A stretch of 64,000 nt of DNA, from contig NZ_LVEN01000035.1 in NCBI RefSeq assembly GCF_001686925.1, forward strand, positions 186,001 to 250,000, written 5' to 3'. Of the stretch, positions 32,035 through 40,838 are shown piece by piece. Source of the stretch: Flavobacterium piscis. Its GTDB lineage: Bacteria > Bacteroidota > Bacteroidia > Flavobacteriales > Flavobacteriaceae. Under the pieces are notes generated by a model. That model made no database searches, was not told where the DNA came from, and saw only the letters and a program-made list of their open reading frames with translations. Every line of letters begins with the position of its first letter. Within the stretch, counting starts at the first letter, position 1. The position numbers and the translations under genes are program-made.

Positions 32035-32730
32035 CTACACGACTTTTATGTACCGGGATTGGTTGAGCAATTTTCTGTCACTATTCAGTACATTTACAAT
32101 AACATTTTTTTGATCCATTTTAGATTCAAAAAACAATTGCTTCTCTTCGATCCTTTTTTCACTTCGCAAATTTACCTGAATAAAATTGTCTTTTATCTCC
32201 ATTTCAAATTTAATCGAAAACGGCAGATTATTTTTTACTCTTAAATCTTTGTAACCATACACAATTGTAGCATCTGTACCTAAGGGTGTAAATCTGGTTT
32301 CATCTGTGTAAATATCAACAGAATGATTGTGCCTTTCTACAATTTCCAACCCTGCAATTAAACTGATATGATAAATAATTCCGGAGACCTGACACAAACC
32401 GCCTCCGTTTTGTTCTGTTAATTTTCCGTTTACCAAAGTTCTGCTTTTTTTGAAATCGTATTCGGGGTTTCCCACAATTTTAAAAAAAGAGAAAATCTGA
32501 TTGGGCTTCATACTATATTCATTAATTTTTCCTGAAGCTATTTCAAGATTATGAAGCTTATTTTCAAAAGAAATTCCTTTTTTTATCTCCTGCGATAACG
32601 AAATCGAATAATCAAAATTCACGTTATTATTGGTCTTTTTAGAAAATTGAAAGCATCTTTTACTCCACAAATCATTTGTAAACCTGATTAATAATTTTAC
32701 ATTTATCTTGAGTTGTTTCCAGCTATTCAT
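32035..32730 (-). CDS. VanW family protein
   Basis: 231 residues, almost entirely a VanW domain: NEYSMKPNQIFSFFKIVG, then SRTLVNGKLTEQNGGGLCQV, SGIIYHISLIAGLEIVERHN and RFTPLGTDATIVYG. No signal peptide is evident, unlike many VanW proteins. The domain is named from vancomycin-resistance clusters in Gram-positives, but its biochemical role is unknown. Its ATG overlaps the stop of the methyltransferase gene by 4 nt (ATGA), so the two are translationally coupled. Confidence 0.85.
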   Translation of the reverse strand: MNSWKQLKINVKLLIRFTNDLWSKRCFQFSKKTNNNVNFDYSISLSQEIKKGISFENKLHNLEIASGKINEYSMKPNQIFSFFKIVGNPEYDFKKSRTLVNGKLTEQNGGGLCQVSGIIYHISLIAGLEIVERHNHSVDIYTDETRFTPLGTDATIVYGYKDLRVKNNLPFSIKFEMEIKDNFIQVNLRSEKRIEEKQLFFESKMDQKNVIVNVLNSDRKLLNQSRYIKVV

Positions 32731-33389
32731 CTCTTTTCTAATTCTATAATGAAGTAAGAACTATACTCTTTCAGGAATGAATTGGCTAAAAATGAATCGA
32801 GCTTTATCAAAGGCTTTCGGCAAAATTCAGGAAATCGATGTATGGGGAAAAACAAAAAACCAAACGTTCTTTTAATCTTAAAATTTGGATGTGCTTCTAA
32901 ATCTTTAATACTTAAACTAGTTGCTCCGTGCCAATTTGCTTTTTTATTACCCAACAAATTTCTTCGTTTTCGCGATGGAATATCAAAAATAATTCGGCCA
33001 TTCTTTTTCAAAATCCTGTTTGATTCTTCTAAAACATGATTGATTTTATCCTGATCCAAATGCATAAAAAAATGAAAACTAATAATGGTATCTACAGAAT
33101 TGTCCTGTAACGTTATTTGATGAGCTTCGTTTTGTAAAAATGTTTTTTCGGGAAACTTTCTTCTCGCTACTTCGATCATTTCAGCGCTTGCATCAACTCC
33201 TATAGAAGCATAATTTAAAAGTCTGCCAGTACCGCAAGCTAAATCAAGAATTTGCTCGTTTTGGTTCGTTAATAACGTATCAAGGATTTTTCGCTCCTGA
33301 GTGTCTATAAATCTTCCGTAAGAATTATCAAATCTATTCTGATCATAAGTGCTTGCCAGATCATTATAGTAATGTACAATTTCGCTCAT
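32727..33389 (-). CDS. Class I SAM-dependent methyltransferase
   Basis: 220 residues with a Rossmann-like Methyltransf_11/25 domain: motif I ILDLACGTGRLL, acidic IGVDAS, DNSVDTIISFHFFMH and ILKKNGRIIFDIPS. It transfers methyl from S-adenosylmethionine to an unknown acceptor. The C-terminal part is basic and hydrophobic (FFPIHRFPEFCRKPLIKL). Coupled to VanW through a 4-nt overlap, which suggests a joint task. Confidence 0.88.
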   Translation of the reverse strand: MSEIVHYYNDLASTYDQNRFDNSYGRFIDTQERKILDTLLTNQNEQILDLACGTGRLLNYASIGVDASAEMIEVARRKFPEKTFLQNEAHQITLQDNSVDTIISFHFFMHLDQDKINHVLEESNRILKKNGRIIFDIPSRKRRNLLGNKKANWHGATSLSIKDLEAHPNFKIKRTFGFLFFPIHRFPEFCRKPLIKLDSFLANSFLKEYSSYFIIELEKR

Positions 33390-33445
33390 TCTTAATTTTT
33401 AAATCAAAATCAAAAATAATAAAATTCTTACTCGAAAAACATTTT

Positions 33446-35593
33446 TTATCCTTTATTAAAAATACTTCCCAAACCACGGCCAATTTGTTCAATCGCTTCA
33501 AGTCCTTTTGTTAATGGCGTCGCAGTAAAATCTTCGTAGGCATCCATAGAAGTTCCTTTGCGATCGTCTTGCGAATACACTAAAATAAGATTGTTGTCAT
33601 CGAATGATTTTTCGAACTTCTGAGGTAATTTATCAAAAATCGACTGGTAGGAAACAGAACCTTTTCGAGAGAGGTTAAAAACAATTAAATCAGTTGGTTT
33701 TATTTCGTCAGAAATCGATTCAAAATCTTCCCAATCCATAATGCTTTTAAAACCTAACTTGGCATTTAATTTTAAATTAGCCGCAATTTGCTGGATCGTT
33801 TGATGTGTTTTATACTCGGCATAAATCACAATAGGGATACTTAATTCCTGTGATAATCGGCAGATTTTCTGTAATAATAAATGAAATCCAACTCCTCTTT
33901 CAGAAAAAGGAGGACAAATAAAAACCAACCTTTTTTCTTCTATAAAAGTTTTTTGAAACCTACAGATGAATAAACTTTTATCGACATTATTAATAATCGA
34001 ATCTACGTTTTCTCCAAAAATTTTATCCAGAAAACCTGTTTTTCTTGGCCAGCCCACAATCACAATATCTGACATAATTTCTTTCGAAGTTCTGGCAATT
34101 CCGCTCGCAGGATTATGATCAATTCTGGCAATTGTATTTATTTTTACTTCTGATGCAGATCCCTGAATCACGAATTTGTCAACCGCTTTTCGATACTTTA
34201 GAATATTTTTTTCGGCCTGATCATTATTAGGAACAATCGTTAACAATGTGACCGGATTAGATGATTTCTTGTCTTTTATTAAAAGCGCAAAATCTAATAA
34301 AGTGGCTGTCGCCGAAGTTTTTGCTAACGGAATTAGTATGTGTTCGTCTAAAATCTGATCGCTATGTGCATCTTCATGAGAAACTTCTTCCTCGCAAATT
34401 GCTATTTTTTTAGCCGCTTTTTCGGTAGCGAAAGATGCTACAATACACGTTATTAATATTAAAATAATAGTTCCGTTTAAGATATTTTCATCCAGAATTT
34501 TCGCTTTAAATCCCACTAAGATAACCGCCAACGTTGCAGCGGCATGTGCACTGCTTAGCCCGAAGATAAGCTGTCTCTCTGTTCTGGTATATTTAAAAAC
34601 AATCTGGGTAAAAAATGCCGCAATCCATTTCCCAAAAATCGCCACAACACTCAAAGTTCCGGCAACAATTAATGCTGTTGGTCCGCTGAGGATTACGCTA
34701 ATATCGACCAACATTCCCACAGAAATAAGGAAAAACGGGATAAACAATGAATTACCAATAAACTCGATTCTGTTCATCAACGCAGACGAATGCGGAATTA
34801 ACGGATTCAATGCCAAACCTGCAACGAACGCACCAATAATAGGCTCTACTCCTGCGACTTCAGCCAAAAATGCGGCAAAGAAAACAACCGAAAGTACAAA
34901 GATATAATGTGCGTGTTTTTCGCTTTCTAATTTTTTAAAGAACCATTTGGCAATTCTTGGAATCACCAAAAACATAATCGCGGAGAAAATGGCCAGCGAA
35001 ACCGTAAGTTTTATCCAGAAAGCCTGATTCAGGTTTCCCTGACTGCTTCCCATAATTACGGCCAGAATAATCAAAACGGCAGTATCGGTTAATATCGTTC
35101 CTCCAACTGTTATGGCAACCGCCTGATTTTTTGCAATACCTAACTTACTCACAATTGGGTAAGCTACAAGCGTATGCGTGGCAAACATACTGGCGGTAAG
35201 GAAACTGGCATTAAAATCATATTGCAGTAAATAATAACAAACCGGAAACCCAATCGTCAAAGGAAAAATAAAAGTAAAGAACCCAAACAATAAACTCTTA
35301 TTTCGGTTGGCTTTAAACTCATTCATATCCAGTTCCAGACCGGCAATAAACATGATGTATAAAAGTCCAATTGTCGAAAATAAATCTACAGCTGAGTTTT
35401 TGGCCAGAATATTAAGTCCGTGTGGGCCAATGATAACACCCGAAATAATTAGTCCTATAATTCCGGGAATATTTATTTTTTTTAATAAAATAGGTGACAA
35501 GAGAATAATGAAAAGTATCAATGAGAAAATCAATACTGGGTTGCTAAGAGGTAATTCGAATTCTTGTAAAAAATGCTTGAAAAATTCTATCAT
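33446..35593 (-). CDS. Cation:proton antiporter (CPA2/Kef-like) with C-terminal USP-like region
   Basis: 715 residues. Twelve to thirteen transmembrane helices (about 1-385) carry the CPA2 motif region (FVAGLALNPLIP, ISVGMLVDISVI, FGLSSAHAAATLAVILVG). The remaining about 325 residues are cytoplasmic, rich in Rossmann-like segments (ILIPLAKTSATATLLDFALL, IVIYAEYKTHQTIQQIAANL) that look like tandem universal-stress-type domains and could bind nucleotide for regulation. It exchanges Na+ or K+ for protons in the inner membrane. Monocistronic, convergent with none. Confidence 0.85.
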   Translation of the reverse strand: MIEFFKHFLQEFELPLSNPVLIFSLILFIILLSPILLKKINIPGIIGLIISGVIIGPHGLNILAKNSAVDLFSTIGLLYIMFIAGLELDMNEFKANRNKSLLFGFFTFIFPLTIGFPVCYYLLQYDFNASFLTASMFATHTLVAYPIVSKLGIAKNQAVAITVGGTILTDTAVLIILAVIMGSSQGNLNQAFWIKLTVSLAIFSAIMFLVIPRIAKWFFKKLESEKHAHYIFVLSVVFFAAFLAEVAGVEPIIGAFVAGLALNPLIPHSSALMNRIEFIGNSLFIPFFLISVGMLVDISVILSGPTALIVAGTLSVVAIFGKWIAAFFTQIVFKYTRTERQLIFGLSSAHAAATLAVILVGFKAKILDENILNGTIILILITCIVASFATEKAAKKIAICEEEVSHEDAHSDQILDEHILIPLAKTSATATLLDFALLIKDKKSSNPVTLLTIVPNNDQAEKNILKYRKAVDKFVIQGSASEVKINTIARIDHNPASGIARTSKEIMSDIVIVGWPRKTGFLDKIFGENVDSIINNVDKSLFICRFQKTFIEEKRLVFICPPFSERGVGFHLLLQKICRLSQELSIPIVIYAEYKTHQTIQQIAANLKLNAKLGFKSIMDWEDFESISDEIKPTDLIVFNLSRKGSVSYQSIFDKLPQKFEKSFDDNNLILVYSQDDRKGTSMDAYEDFTATPLTKGLEAIEQIGRGLGSIFNKG

Positions 35594-35904
35594 AATATAT
35601 TTTTATCTTCTGTATGGTATTTTAATTTTCGCGAAAGTTGTATCCCAATTAAAATGAAATCCCAGAAGTTATGGTTTACCGATTTCTGTTTAGAACTTAA
35701 AAAATCGGATTCTTTGTTTCCATTACAAAAATACCTAAAAAAAATACGAACTTTTCACGAAAACCGCATATTAAGCAATAATTTTTGTTTCGTTATCAAA
35801 TTATTAATATTTAATATTTTTTTTAACAAAACTGCAACATTAACAAACGAAAGTAAAAGTTCATTGCATTATTCAATTATCTTTGTCTTAATAAATATTG
35901 CACA
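35594..35904. other. Divergent intergenic region between antiporter and serine ammonia-lyase
   Basis: 311 nt, A+T-rich. An open frame of 133 codons crosses it but overlaps both flanking genes and has no recognisable protein, so no gene is called. A TATCTTTG box at 35878-35885 may serve the + strand gene. No repeats of the local families are seen. Confidence 0.55.
35878..35885 (+). promoter_or_regulatory. Candidate -7 box for sdaA
   Basis: TATCTTTG fits TAnnTTTG, 19 nt before the ATG at 35905. A TTG at 35864-35866 is too close (11 nt) for a good -33. Confidence 0.4.
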
Positions 35905-37332
35905 ATGGAAGAATGTATCTCTGTTTTTGATATGCTTAAAATTGGCGTTGGCCCCTCAAGTTCGCATACTTTAGGGCCTTGGAGAGCCGCAGAACGTTTT
36001 TTAGAAGAGTTAAAAGACGAATCAATTTTAGATCAGATTAAACGGGTAAAAGTCGATTTATACGGATCACTTTCTTTAACAGGAAAAGGCCATGCCACAG
36101 ATTTATCTGTAATGTTAGGTTTAAGCGGGCAAGATCCGGAATATATTCCTGTTGATAATATTGCCGGAATCATTAAAACCATCGAAGACAGCAAAGAGAT
36201 TATTCTGGCCAATGAATACAAAATTCCTTTTTATTTTCTTCAGGATATTGTTTTCAATAAAGAATTTCTTCCTTTTCATGCCAATGGATTAAAATTTACG
36301 GCTTATAAAGAGGATGATTCTGAATACGAATCTACTTTTTATTCTATCGGAGGAGGTTTTGTGGTGAAAGAAGAACGCACGAATGCCAAAATTAAAGAGG
36401 TTATAAAATGCGCTTTCCCATTCCCTATTCAAAATGCAGTTGAGCTTTTAAATTATACGGTTTCAGAAAACAAGTCCATCTCGGAAATTGTTTATGAAAA
36501 CGAAAAATCGATGCGTCCGGAGGCAGAAATTCATTCGGAATTAATGCGCATCTGGAACACGATGTTAGAATGTATGTATATTGGCTGTCACACCGGAGGA
36601 ATTCTTCCGGGCGGATTAAACGTTCGCAGAAGAGCTTTTGATATGCACCAAAACTTAATAGGTTTATCTAATTATTCTGATCCGCAAAGCTGGCTGGAAG
36701 AAATTAGAAAAACCGAAGTAAAATTTCGTCAGATCCTAAAATGGGTAAGTTGTTTTGCACTTGCCGTGAATGAAGTAAATGCATCTTTAGGCCGCGTGGT
36801 AACTGCTCCTACAAACGGAAGCGCTGGTGTAATTCCGGCCGTTTTAATGTATTATCTGGTAATCGAAAATCACGATGCAGGCGAAAAAGAAATCAAACAA
36901 TTTTTGATGGTAGCCGGAGAAATTGGAAGTATCTTCAAGAAAGGTTCTACAATTTCGGCTGCAATGGGCGGTTGCCAGGCCGAAATTGGTGTATCATCAT
37001 CGATGGCTGCAGCAGCACTTTGCGAACTTATGGGCGGAACTCCTGCTCAGGTTTTAATGGCGGCCGAAATTGCTATGGAACATCACCTTGGCCTAACCTG
37101 CGACCCAATTGGCGGTTTGGTTCAGATTCCATGTATCGAAAGAAATACGATGGGCGCTATAAAAGCCATAAATGCTGCCGAATTAGCCCTTGAAACCGAT
37201 TCTAAAAATGCAAAAGTGCCTCTTGATAAAGTCATCAATACCATGTGGCAAACGGCAAAAGATATGAATTCTAAATACAAAGAAACCTCTGAAGGAGGAT
37301 TGGCAATTGCTGTAAATATGGCTGATTGCTAA
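35905..37332 (+). CDS. sdaA: L-serine ammonia-lyase (iron-sulfur type, single chain)
   Basis: 475 residues. The N-terminal beta-subunit-like domain begins IGVGPSSSHTLGPWRAAERF. The alpha domain follows with GCHTGGILPGGLNVRRRAFD, APTNGSAGVIPAVLMYYLV, GGCQAEIGVSSSMAAAALCE and GLTCDPIGGLVQIPCIERN; the last three contain the cysteines that ligate the oxygen-labile [4Fe-4S] cluster. It deaminates L-serine to pyruvate and ammonia in the cytoplasm. Fused alpha-beta length matches the E. coli SdaA/SdaB type. Followed by an inverted repeat of the TTGCCAC family. Confidence 0.93.
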   Translation: MEECISVFDMLKIGVGPSSSHTLGPWRAAERFLEELKDESILDQIKRVKVDLYGSLSLTGKGHATDLSVMLGLSGQDPEYIPVDNIAGIIKTIEDSKEIILANEYKIPFYFLQDIVFNKEFLPFHANGLKFTAYKEDDSEYESTFYSIGGGFVVKEERTNAKIKEVIKCAFPFPIQNAVELLNYTVSENKSISEIVYENEKSMRPEAEIHSELMRIWNTMLECMYIGCHTGGILPGGLNVRRRAFDMHQNLIGLSNYSDPQSWLEEIRKTEVKFRQILKWVSCFALAVNEVNASLGRVVTAPTNGSAGVIPAVLMYYLVIENHDAGEKEIKQFLMVAGEIGSIFKKGSTISAAMGGCQAEIGVSSSMAAAALCELMGGTPAQVLMAAEIAMEHHLGLTCDPIGGLVQIPCIERNTMGAIKAINAAELALETDSKNAKVPLDKVINTMWQTAKDMNSKYKETSEGGLAIAVNMADC

Positions 37333-37343
37333 AATAATAAAGG

Positions 37344-37432
37344 TTGCCACAGATTAAAGAATTTACACAGATTAAATAAGTATGAATTAAGCATATTAAA
37401 AAAATCATTTTAAATCCCTTAATCTGTGGCAA
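37344..37432. repeat. Inverted repeat of the TTGCCACAGATTAA family
   Basis: ttgccacagattaa (37344-37357) and ttaatctgtggcaa (37419-37432) are perfect 14-bp complements enclosing a 61-nt A+T-rich loop with an extra tacacagattaaat word. It lies between sdaA and the SH3-protein gene. Confidence 0.88.
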
Positions 37433-37454
37433 AAAACTCTTCCAAATTTATTTC

Positions 37455-38651
37455 ATGAAAAAATATTACTTTCTTATAGCAATCTTATCCTCTGTTTTAT
37501 TGCATGCTCAGGAACGTTATTTTCTAAATTCAGATACGCGTTTGTATACTTCAGCGAATACTTCTGCTGAGTTTTTGGGCTATTTTAAATATGGTGCCGA
37601 AGTACAATTATTATCCGAAAGTAAAAATGGCTGGTATAAAGTAAAAGCCGATAACTTATCTGAAGGTTATATTCCCGAGAAATATGTGGCAACACGATTA
37701 AATGCTAAAGATGTCAAAGTAAGAGACAATGAAAATCCTATTCTAGAAGGAGGCGATAATTATTATGGCGGCAATCATCTTTTTGTTTTGGTGGCTGGTT
37801 TAAAGGCACGTGCACAACCTGATAAAAATTCAAAAATTAGAGAAATTTTATTTGTTGGTGATCCTGTAGCTATTAATTATCTTCCAAAAAATCAGGAAGA
37901 CTGGGTAAATATTAGCGGTCAGTTTAGCGACGAATATGCAAGGTTTACACTAAGAAAGTTTGTTGGTAAAAGACCTGATTTTAATAGTTTATTAAAAGAA
38001 TTTGACAAACTTGATGTCAATAATATTACAGAACGTAAAACTGTAGGCGAACGAATAGTACAGCTCGCCTGGAATAGTGACAATAGTAAACTGGCACCTG
38101 CTTACCAACGCTATTATGAGGTGGTAAAGCAATTAAATGATCCTAAGCTTATAGCTGATACCGAGTTGAATATGGCTATAGCCAAAGGATTAGCAAAACA
38201 TAAAAAACAGGAAGAAATTACAGCATTTACAAAAAAATCAGAATTTGTGGTAAAAGGTTTAAAAACCAAATCATTATTTTTCACTCAAAAAGAATTAGTA
38301 AATGCATTGGGAAATCCAATAAAAAAAGCCAACATAAGCGATGAATGTGGTCTCTATATTAGCGAACTTTTTTATTACTATCCTGATCTGGAAGCTTCTG
38401 TAGATGAAAAAGAAAATAAAGTAGAGGTCATAAAGATTTTCATCAATCAAACAAATAAACTTATTTTCAATGCAAATGCTGCATTAGACAGCTCATTAAC
38501 TGAAAAAGCCTTTATCGAAAAATACGGTTCTTATATTGGTGCATCAATAAAAAAACCGCATTCATACTCTATACCATTAGAAGACAGCCATTTTGAAATA
38601 GAATTTAAAGATGGAAAGATATTTGCCATCGAAATAATCTACTATTGCTGA
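37455..38651 (+). CDS. Secreted protein with two SH3-like domains
   Basis: 398 residues. Signal peptide (about 1-18, ending near LHAQ), then one SH3b-type domain (about 20-85, LYTSANTSAEFLGYFKYGAE and GWYKVKADNLSEGYIPEKYV) and a second (about 105-175, AGLKARAQPDKNSKIREI). The C-terminal half has no recognised fold. SH3b domains bind peptidoglycan or protein ligands, so a cell-envelope role is plausible. Monocistronic between repeat elements. Confidence 0.78.
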   Translation: MKKYYFLIAILSSVLLHAQERYFLNSDTRLYTSANTSAEFLGYFKYGAEVQLLSESKNGWYKVKADNLSEGYIPEKYVATRLNAKDVKVRDNENPILEGGDNYYGGNHLFVLVAGLKARAQPDKNSKIREILFVGDPVAINYLPKNQEDWVNISGQFSDEYARFTLRKFVGKRPDFNSLLKEFDKLDVNNITERKTVGERIVQLAWNSDNSKLAPAYQRYYEVVKQLNDPKLIADTELNMAIAKGLAKHKKQEEITAFTKKSEFVVKGLKTKSLFFTQKELVNALGNPIKKANISDECGLYISELFYYYPDLEASVDEKENKVEVIKIFINQTNKLIFNANAALDSSLTEKAFIEKYGSYIGASIKKPHSYSIPLEDSHFEIEFKDGKIFAIEIIYYC

Positions 38652-38700
38652 TTTCAATCTATAATTATTCAATACTTTTACATCTTCAAAAAAAAATAAA

Positions 38701-39519
38701 ATGTCAGTAGCAAAAAAAGATTATAAAAGAATCACAACAAAGTCATTGATCGAAATGAAAAGCAACGGAGAAAAAATCTCTATGCTAACAGCTTACGATT
38801 TTACTATGGCAAAAATTGTCGACACAGCAGGAGTCGATGTGATTTTAGTAGGCGATTCAGCATCAAATGTAATGGCAGGTCACGAAACGACATTGCCTAT
38901 TACCTTAGATCAAATGATATATCATGCTTCATCTGTAGTTCGTGCTGTAGAAAGAGCTTTAGTTGTGGTAGATTTACCTTTTGGAAGTTACCAGTCTGAC
39001 CCAAAAGAGGCTTTGCGTTCTGCTATTCGAATCATGAAAGAAAGCGGCGGTCACGCTGTGAAACTTGAAGGAGGAAAAGAAATTAAAGAATCTATCAAAA
39101 AAATATTAAACGCCGGAATTCCGGTTATGGGACATTTGGGTTTAACACCTCAATCGATCTACAAATTCGGAACTTACAGTGTTCGTGCAAAAGAAGACCA
39201 GGAAGCCGAAAAACTAATCGAAGATGCCAAATTGCTTGAAAAAGTAGGTTGCTTTGCTGTTGTTTTAGAAAAAATTCCAGCCGATTTAGCTAAAAAAGTA
39301 GCCGAAAGCATTTCGATTCCGGTTATTGGTATCGGTGCCGGAGGCGGTGTTGACGGGCAAGTGTTGGTGATTCATGATATGTTAGGAATGAACAATGAAT
39401 TTAGTCCGCGTTTCTTACGTCGTTATTTAAATCTATACGAAGAAATGACGAAAGCAATTGGTCAATATGCGGCTGATGTTAAGTCGAGTGATTTTCCTAA
39501 TTCTGGGGAGCAATACTAG
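38701..39519 (+). CDS. panB: 3-methyl-2-oxobutanoate hydroxymethyltransferase
   Basis: 272 residues, canonical length. Motifs: KISMLTAYDFTMAKIVDTAG, VGDSASNVMAGHETTLPITL, DLPFGSYQ, VKLEGG, MGHLGLTPQS and IGIGAGGGVDGQVLV. It adds a hydroxymethyl group from methylene-THF to alpha-ketoisovalerate, the first committed step to pantothenate and CoA. Cytoplasmic. In related genomes panB is often next to an RluA-like pseudouridine synthase gene; here a four-helix-bundle gene and repeats lie between the two. Confidence 0.95.
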   Translation: MSVAKKDYKRITTKSLIEMKSNGEKISMLTAYDFTMAKIVDTAGVDVILVGDSASNVMAGHETTLPITLDQMIYHASSVVRAVERALVVVDLPFGSYQSDPKEALRSAIRIMKESGGHAVKLEGGKEIKESIKKILNAGIPVMGHLGLTPQSIYKFGTYSVRAKEDQEAEKLIEDAKLLEKVGCFAVVLEKIPADLAKKVAESISIPVIGIGAGGGVDGQVLVIHDMLGMNNEFSPRFLRRYLNLYEEMTKAIGQYAADVKSSDFPNSGEQY

Positions 39520-39624
39520 ATTAGACTTCTAGACTTCTTAGATTTTAGACTTCTTAGATTTTTTAATTTAATTTTTTACGATCTAAGAAGTCTAAGTTGT
39601 CTAAAAATCTAACTAATCTAAAAA
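39517..39624. repeat. Hairpin of TCTAAGAAGTCTAAG words, left of the four-helix gene
   Basis: ttagacttcttagat (39545-39559) and atctaagaagtctaa (39581-39595) are perfect 15-bp complements, with further decayed copies at 39517-39545. The right part (39581-39623) is repeated almost exactly as a direct repeat at 40030-40072, on the other side of the four-helix-bundle gene. The element begins at the panB stop codon. Confidence 0.9.
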
Positions 39625-39626
39625 AA

Positions 39627-39977
39627 ATGCATCAATTTAAAGAACTTCAAATTTGGAAAAAAAGCAGATTGTTTTGTTCTAAAATTTATAACGTAACAGC
39701 AACTTTTCCAAATGAAGAAAAGTTTGGGATTACAAATCAATTAAGAAGAGCATCTGTGTCAATTCCTTCAAATATTGCAGAAGGTTCATCCAGAAATTCA
39801 AATAAAGATTTCGCCCGATTCTTGGAAATTGCAATTGGTTCTGCCTACGAAGTGGAAACACAACTTTTAATTTCATCTGATTTAGGATTTATTGATGAAG
39901 AAAACACAACAGAGTTAATAAGTCTCCTATACGAAATTACAAAAATGACTTCAAGATTTCGAGCCACTTTATTATAG
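39627..39977 (+). CDS. Four-helix-bundle protein, 23S rRNA-intervening-sequence (S23) type
   Basis: 116 residues from the ATG at 39627; an in-frame TTG 30 nt earlier lies inside the repeat. Family pattern: FKELQIWKKSRLFCSKIY, FPNEEKFGITNQLRRASVSI, PSNIAEGSSR, then FARFLEIAIGSAYEVETQL and a last amphipathic helix. The fold is a pentamer-forming four-helix bundle, known from proteins encoded in 23S rRNA intervening sequences and from bAvd accessory proteins of diversity-generating retroelements. No retroelement or rRNA is nearby. Near-identical direct repeats on both sides suggest it came in as a cassette. Confidence 0.88.
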   Translation: MHQFKELQIWKKSRLFCSKIYNVTATFPNEEKFGITNQLRRASVSIPSNIAEGSSRNSNKDFARFLEIAIGSAYEVETQLLISSDLGFIDEENTTELISLLYEITKMTSRFRATLL

Positions 39978-40029
39978 CTTTTTTTTAAAACTTTAATCAA
40001 TAAGTTGAAAATTAAAACATGCCTAAAAA

Positions 40030-40072
40030 ATCTAAGAAGTCTAAGTCAGTCTAAAAATCTAAGCAAGTCTAA
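40030..40072. repeat. Direct copy of the left-flank repeat, right of the four-helix gene
   Basis: The block starting atctaagaagtctaagt is nearly identical to 39581-39623 (about two small differences over 43-45 nt). It ends immediately before the ATG of the RluA-like gene at 40074. Confidence 0.9.
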
Positions 40073-40073
40073 A

Positions 40074-40763
40074 ATGAAAATTCTTTCCAATAAAAACAAC
40101 CTCCAAATTCTACACGAAGACAACCATATTATTGTGGTCAACAAGCGCGTAGGCGATATTGTACAAGGTGATAAAACAGGTGACAAACCTTTATCTGATG
40201 TTGTAAAAGAATACATTAAAGACAAATACAATAAACCTGGCGATGTATTTCTGGGCGTAATTCATCGATTAGATCGTCCTACAACCGGAATTGTGGTTTT
40301 TGCCAGAACAAGTAAAGCTTTAACGAGAATGAATGAAATGTTCAGCAATCGTGAAACTCAAAAAACTTATTGGGCAGTTGTAAAGAATAAACCTCAGGAA
40401 ACAACTGCAAAATTGGTTCATTATCTTAAAAGAAACGAAAAAAATAATACTTCGAAAGCACATTTAAAAGAAGTTCCGGACAGTAAACTGGCCAGCTTAG
40501 ATTATACCGTTTTTAAAGAACTTCAAAATTATGTGGCGTTGGAAATCAATTTACATACTGGTCGTCACCATCAAATTAGAGCTCAGTTAGCCGCTATTGG
40601 ATCACCTATTAAAGGCGATTTAAAATATGGTTTTGACCGAAGCAATCCTGATGGCGGCATTCATCTTCATGCCCGGAAATTGATTTTCGTTCATCCTGTT
40701 TCTAAAGAAAACATCACCATCACAGCGCCAACTCCGGATGAAACTATCTGGAACGCCCTTTGA
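40074..40763 (+). CDS. RluA-family pseudouridine synthase
   Basis: 229 residues from the ATG at 40074; the frame also opens at a TTG 69 nt upstream, inside repeats, which is not used. The catalytic motif HRLDRPTTG holds the conserved Asp. Other family parts: IIVVNKRVGDIVQGD, YWAVVKNKPQ and LHTGRHHQIRAQL. There is no S4 domain at the N-terminus, so a shorter RluA/TruC/RsuA-like type acting on rRNA or tRNA. Cytoplasmic. The repeat ends right at its start codon, so the repeat could affect its translation. Confidence 0.88.
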   Translation: MKILSNKNNLQILHEDNHIIVVNKRVGDIVQGDKTGDKPLSDVVKEYIKDKYNKPGDVFLGVIHRLDRPTTGIVVFARTSKALTRMNEMFSNRETQKTYWAVVKNKPQETTAKLVHYLKRNEKNNTSKAHLKEVPDSKLASLDYTVFKELQNYVALEINLHTGRHHQIRAQLAAIGSPIKGDLKYGFDRSNPDGGIHLHARKLIFVHPVSKENITITAPTPDETIWNAL

Positions 40764-40838
40764 TTTTATGATACAATTGTTAATTTTTTAATTTTTATCG
40801 ATTAACTTGCATAGGCAAAAATCAAGTGAATCATAAAA

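Noticed and set aside
35573..35974. 133-codon ORF across the antiporter-sdaA gap
   Set aside because: It overlaps both flanking genes, its composition follows the A+T-rich spacer, and no domain is visible; sdaA has its own well-placed start.
39597..39626. Upstream TTG start for the four-helix-bundle gene
   Set aside because: The ten extra residues are encoded by the repeat and are not part of the family pattern that begins HQFKELQIW.
39627..39977. Diversity-generating retroelement (bAvd type) around the four-helix gene
   Set aside because: No reverse transcriptase, template repeat or variable repeat is present nearby.
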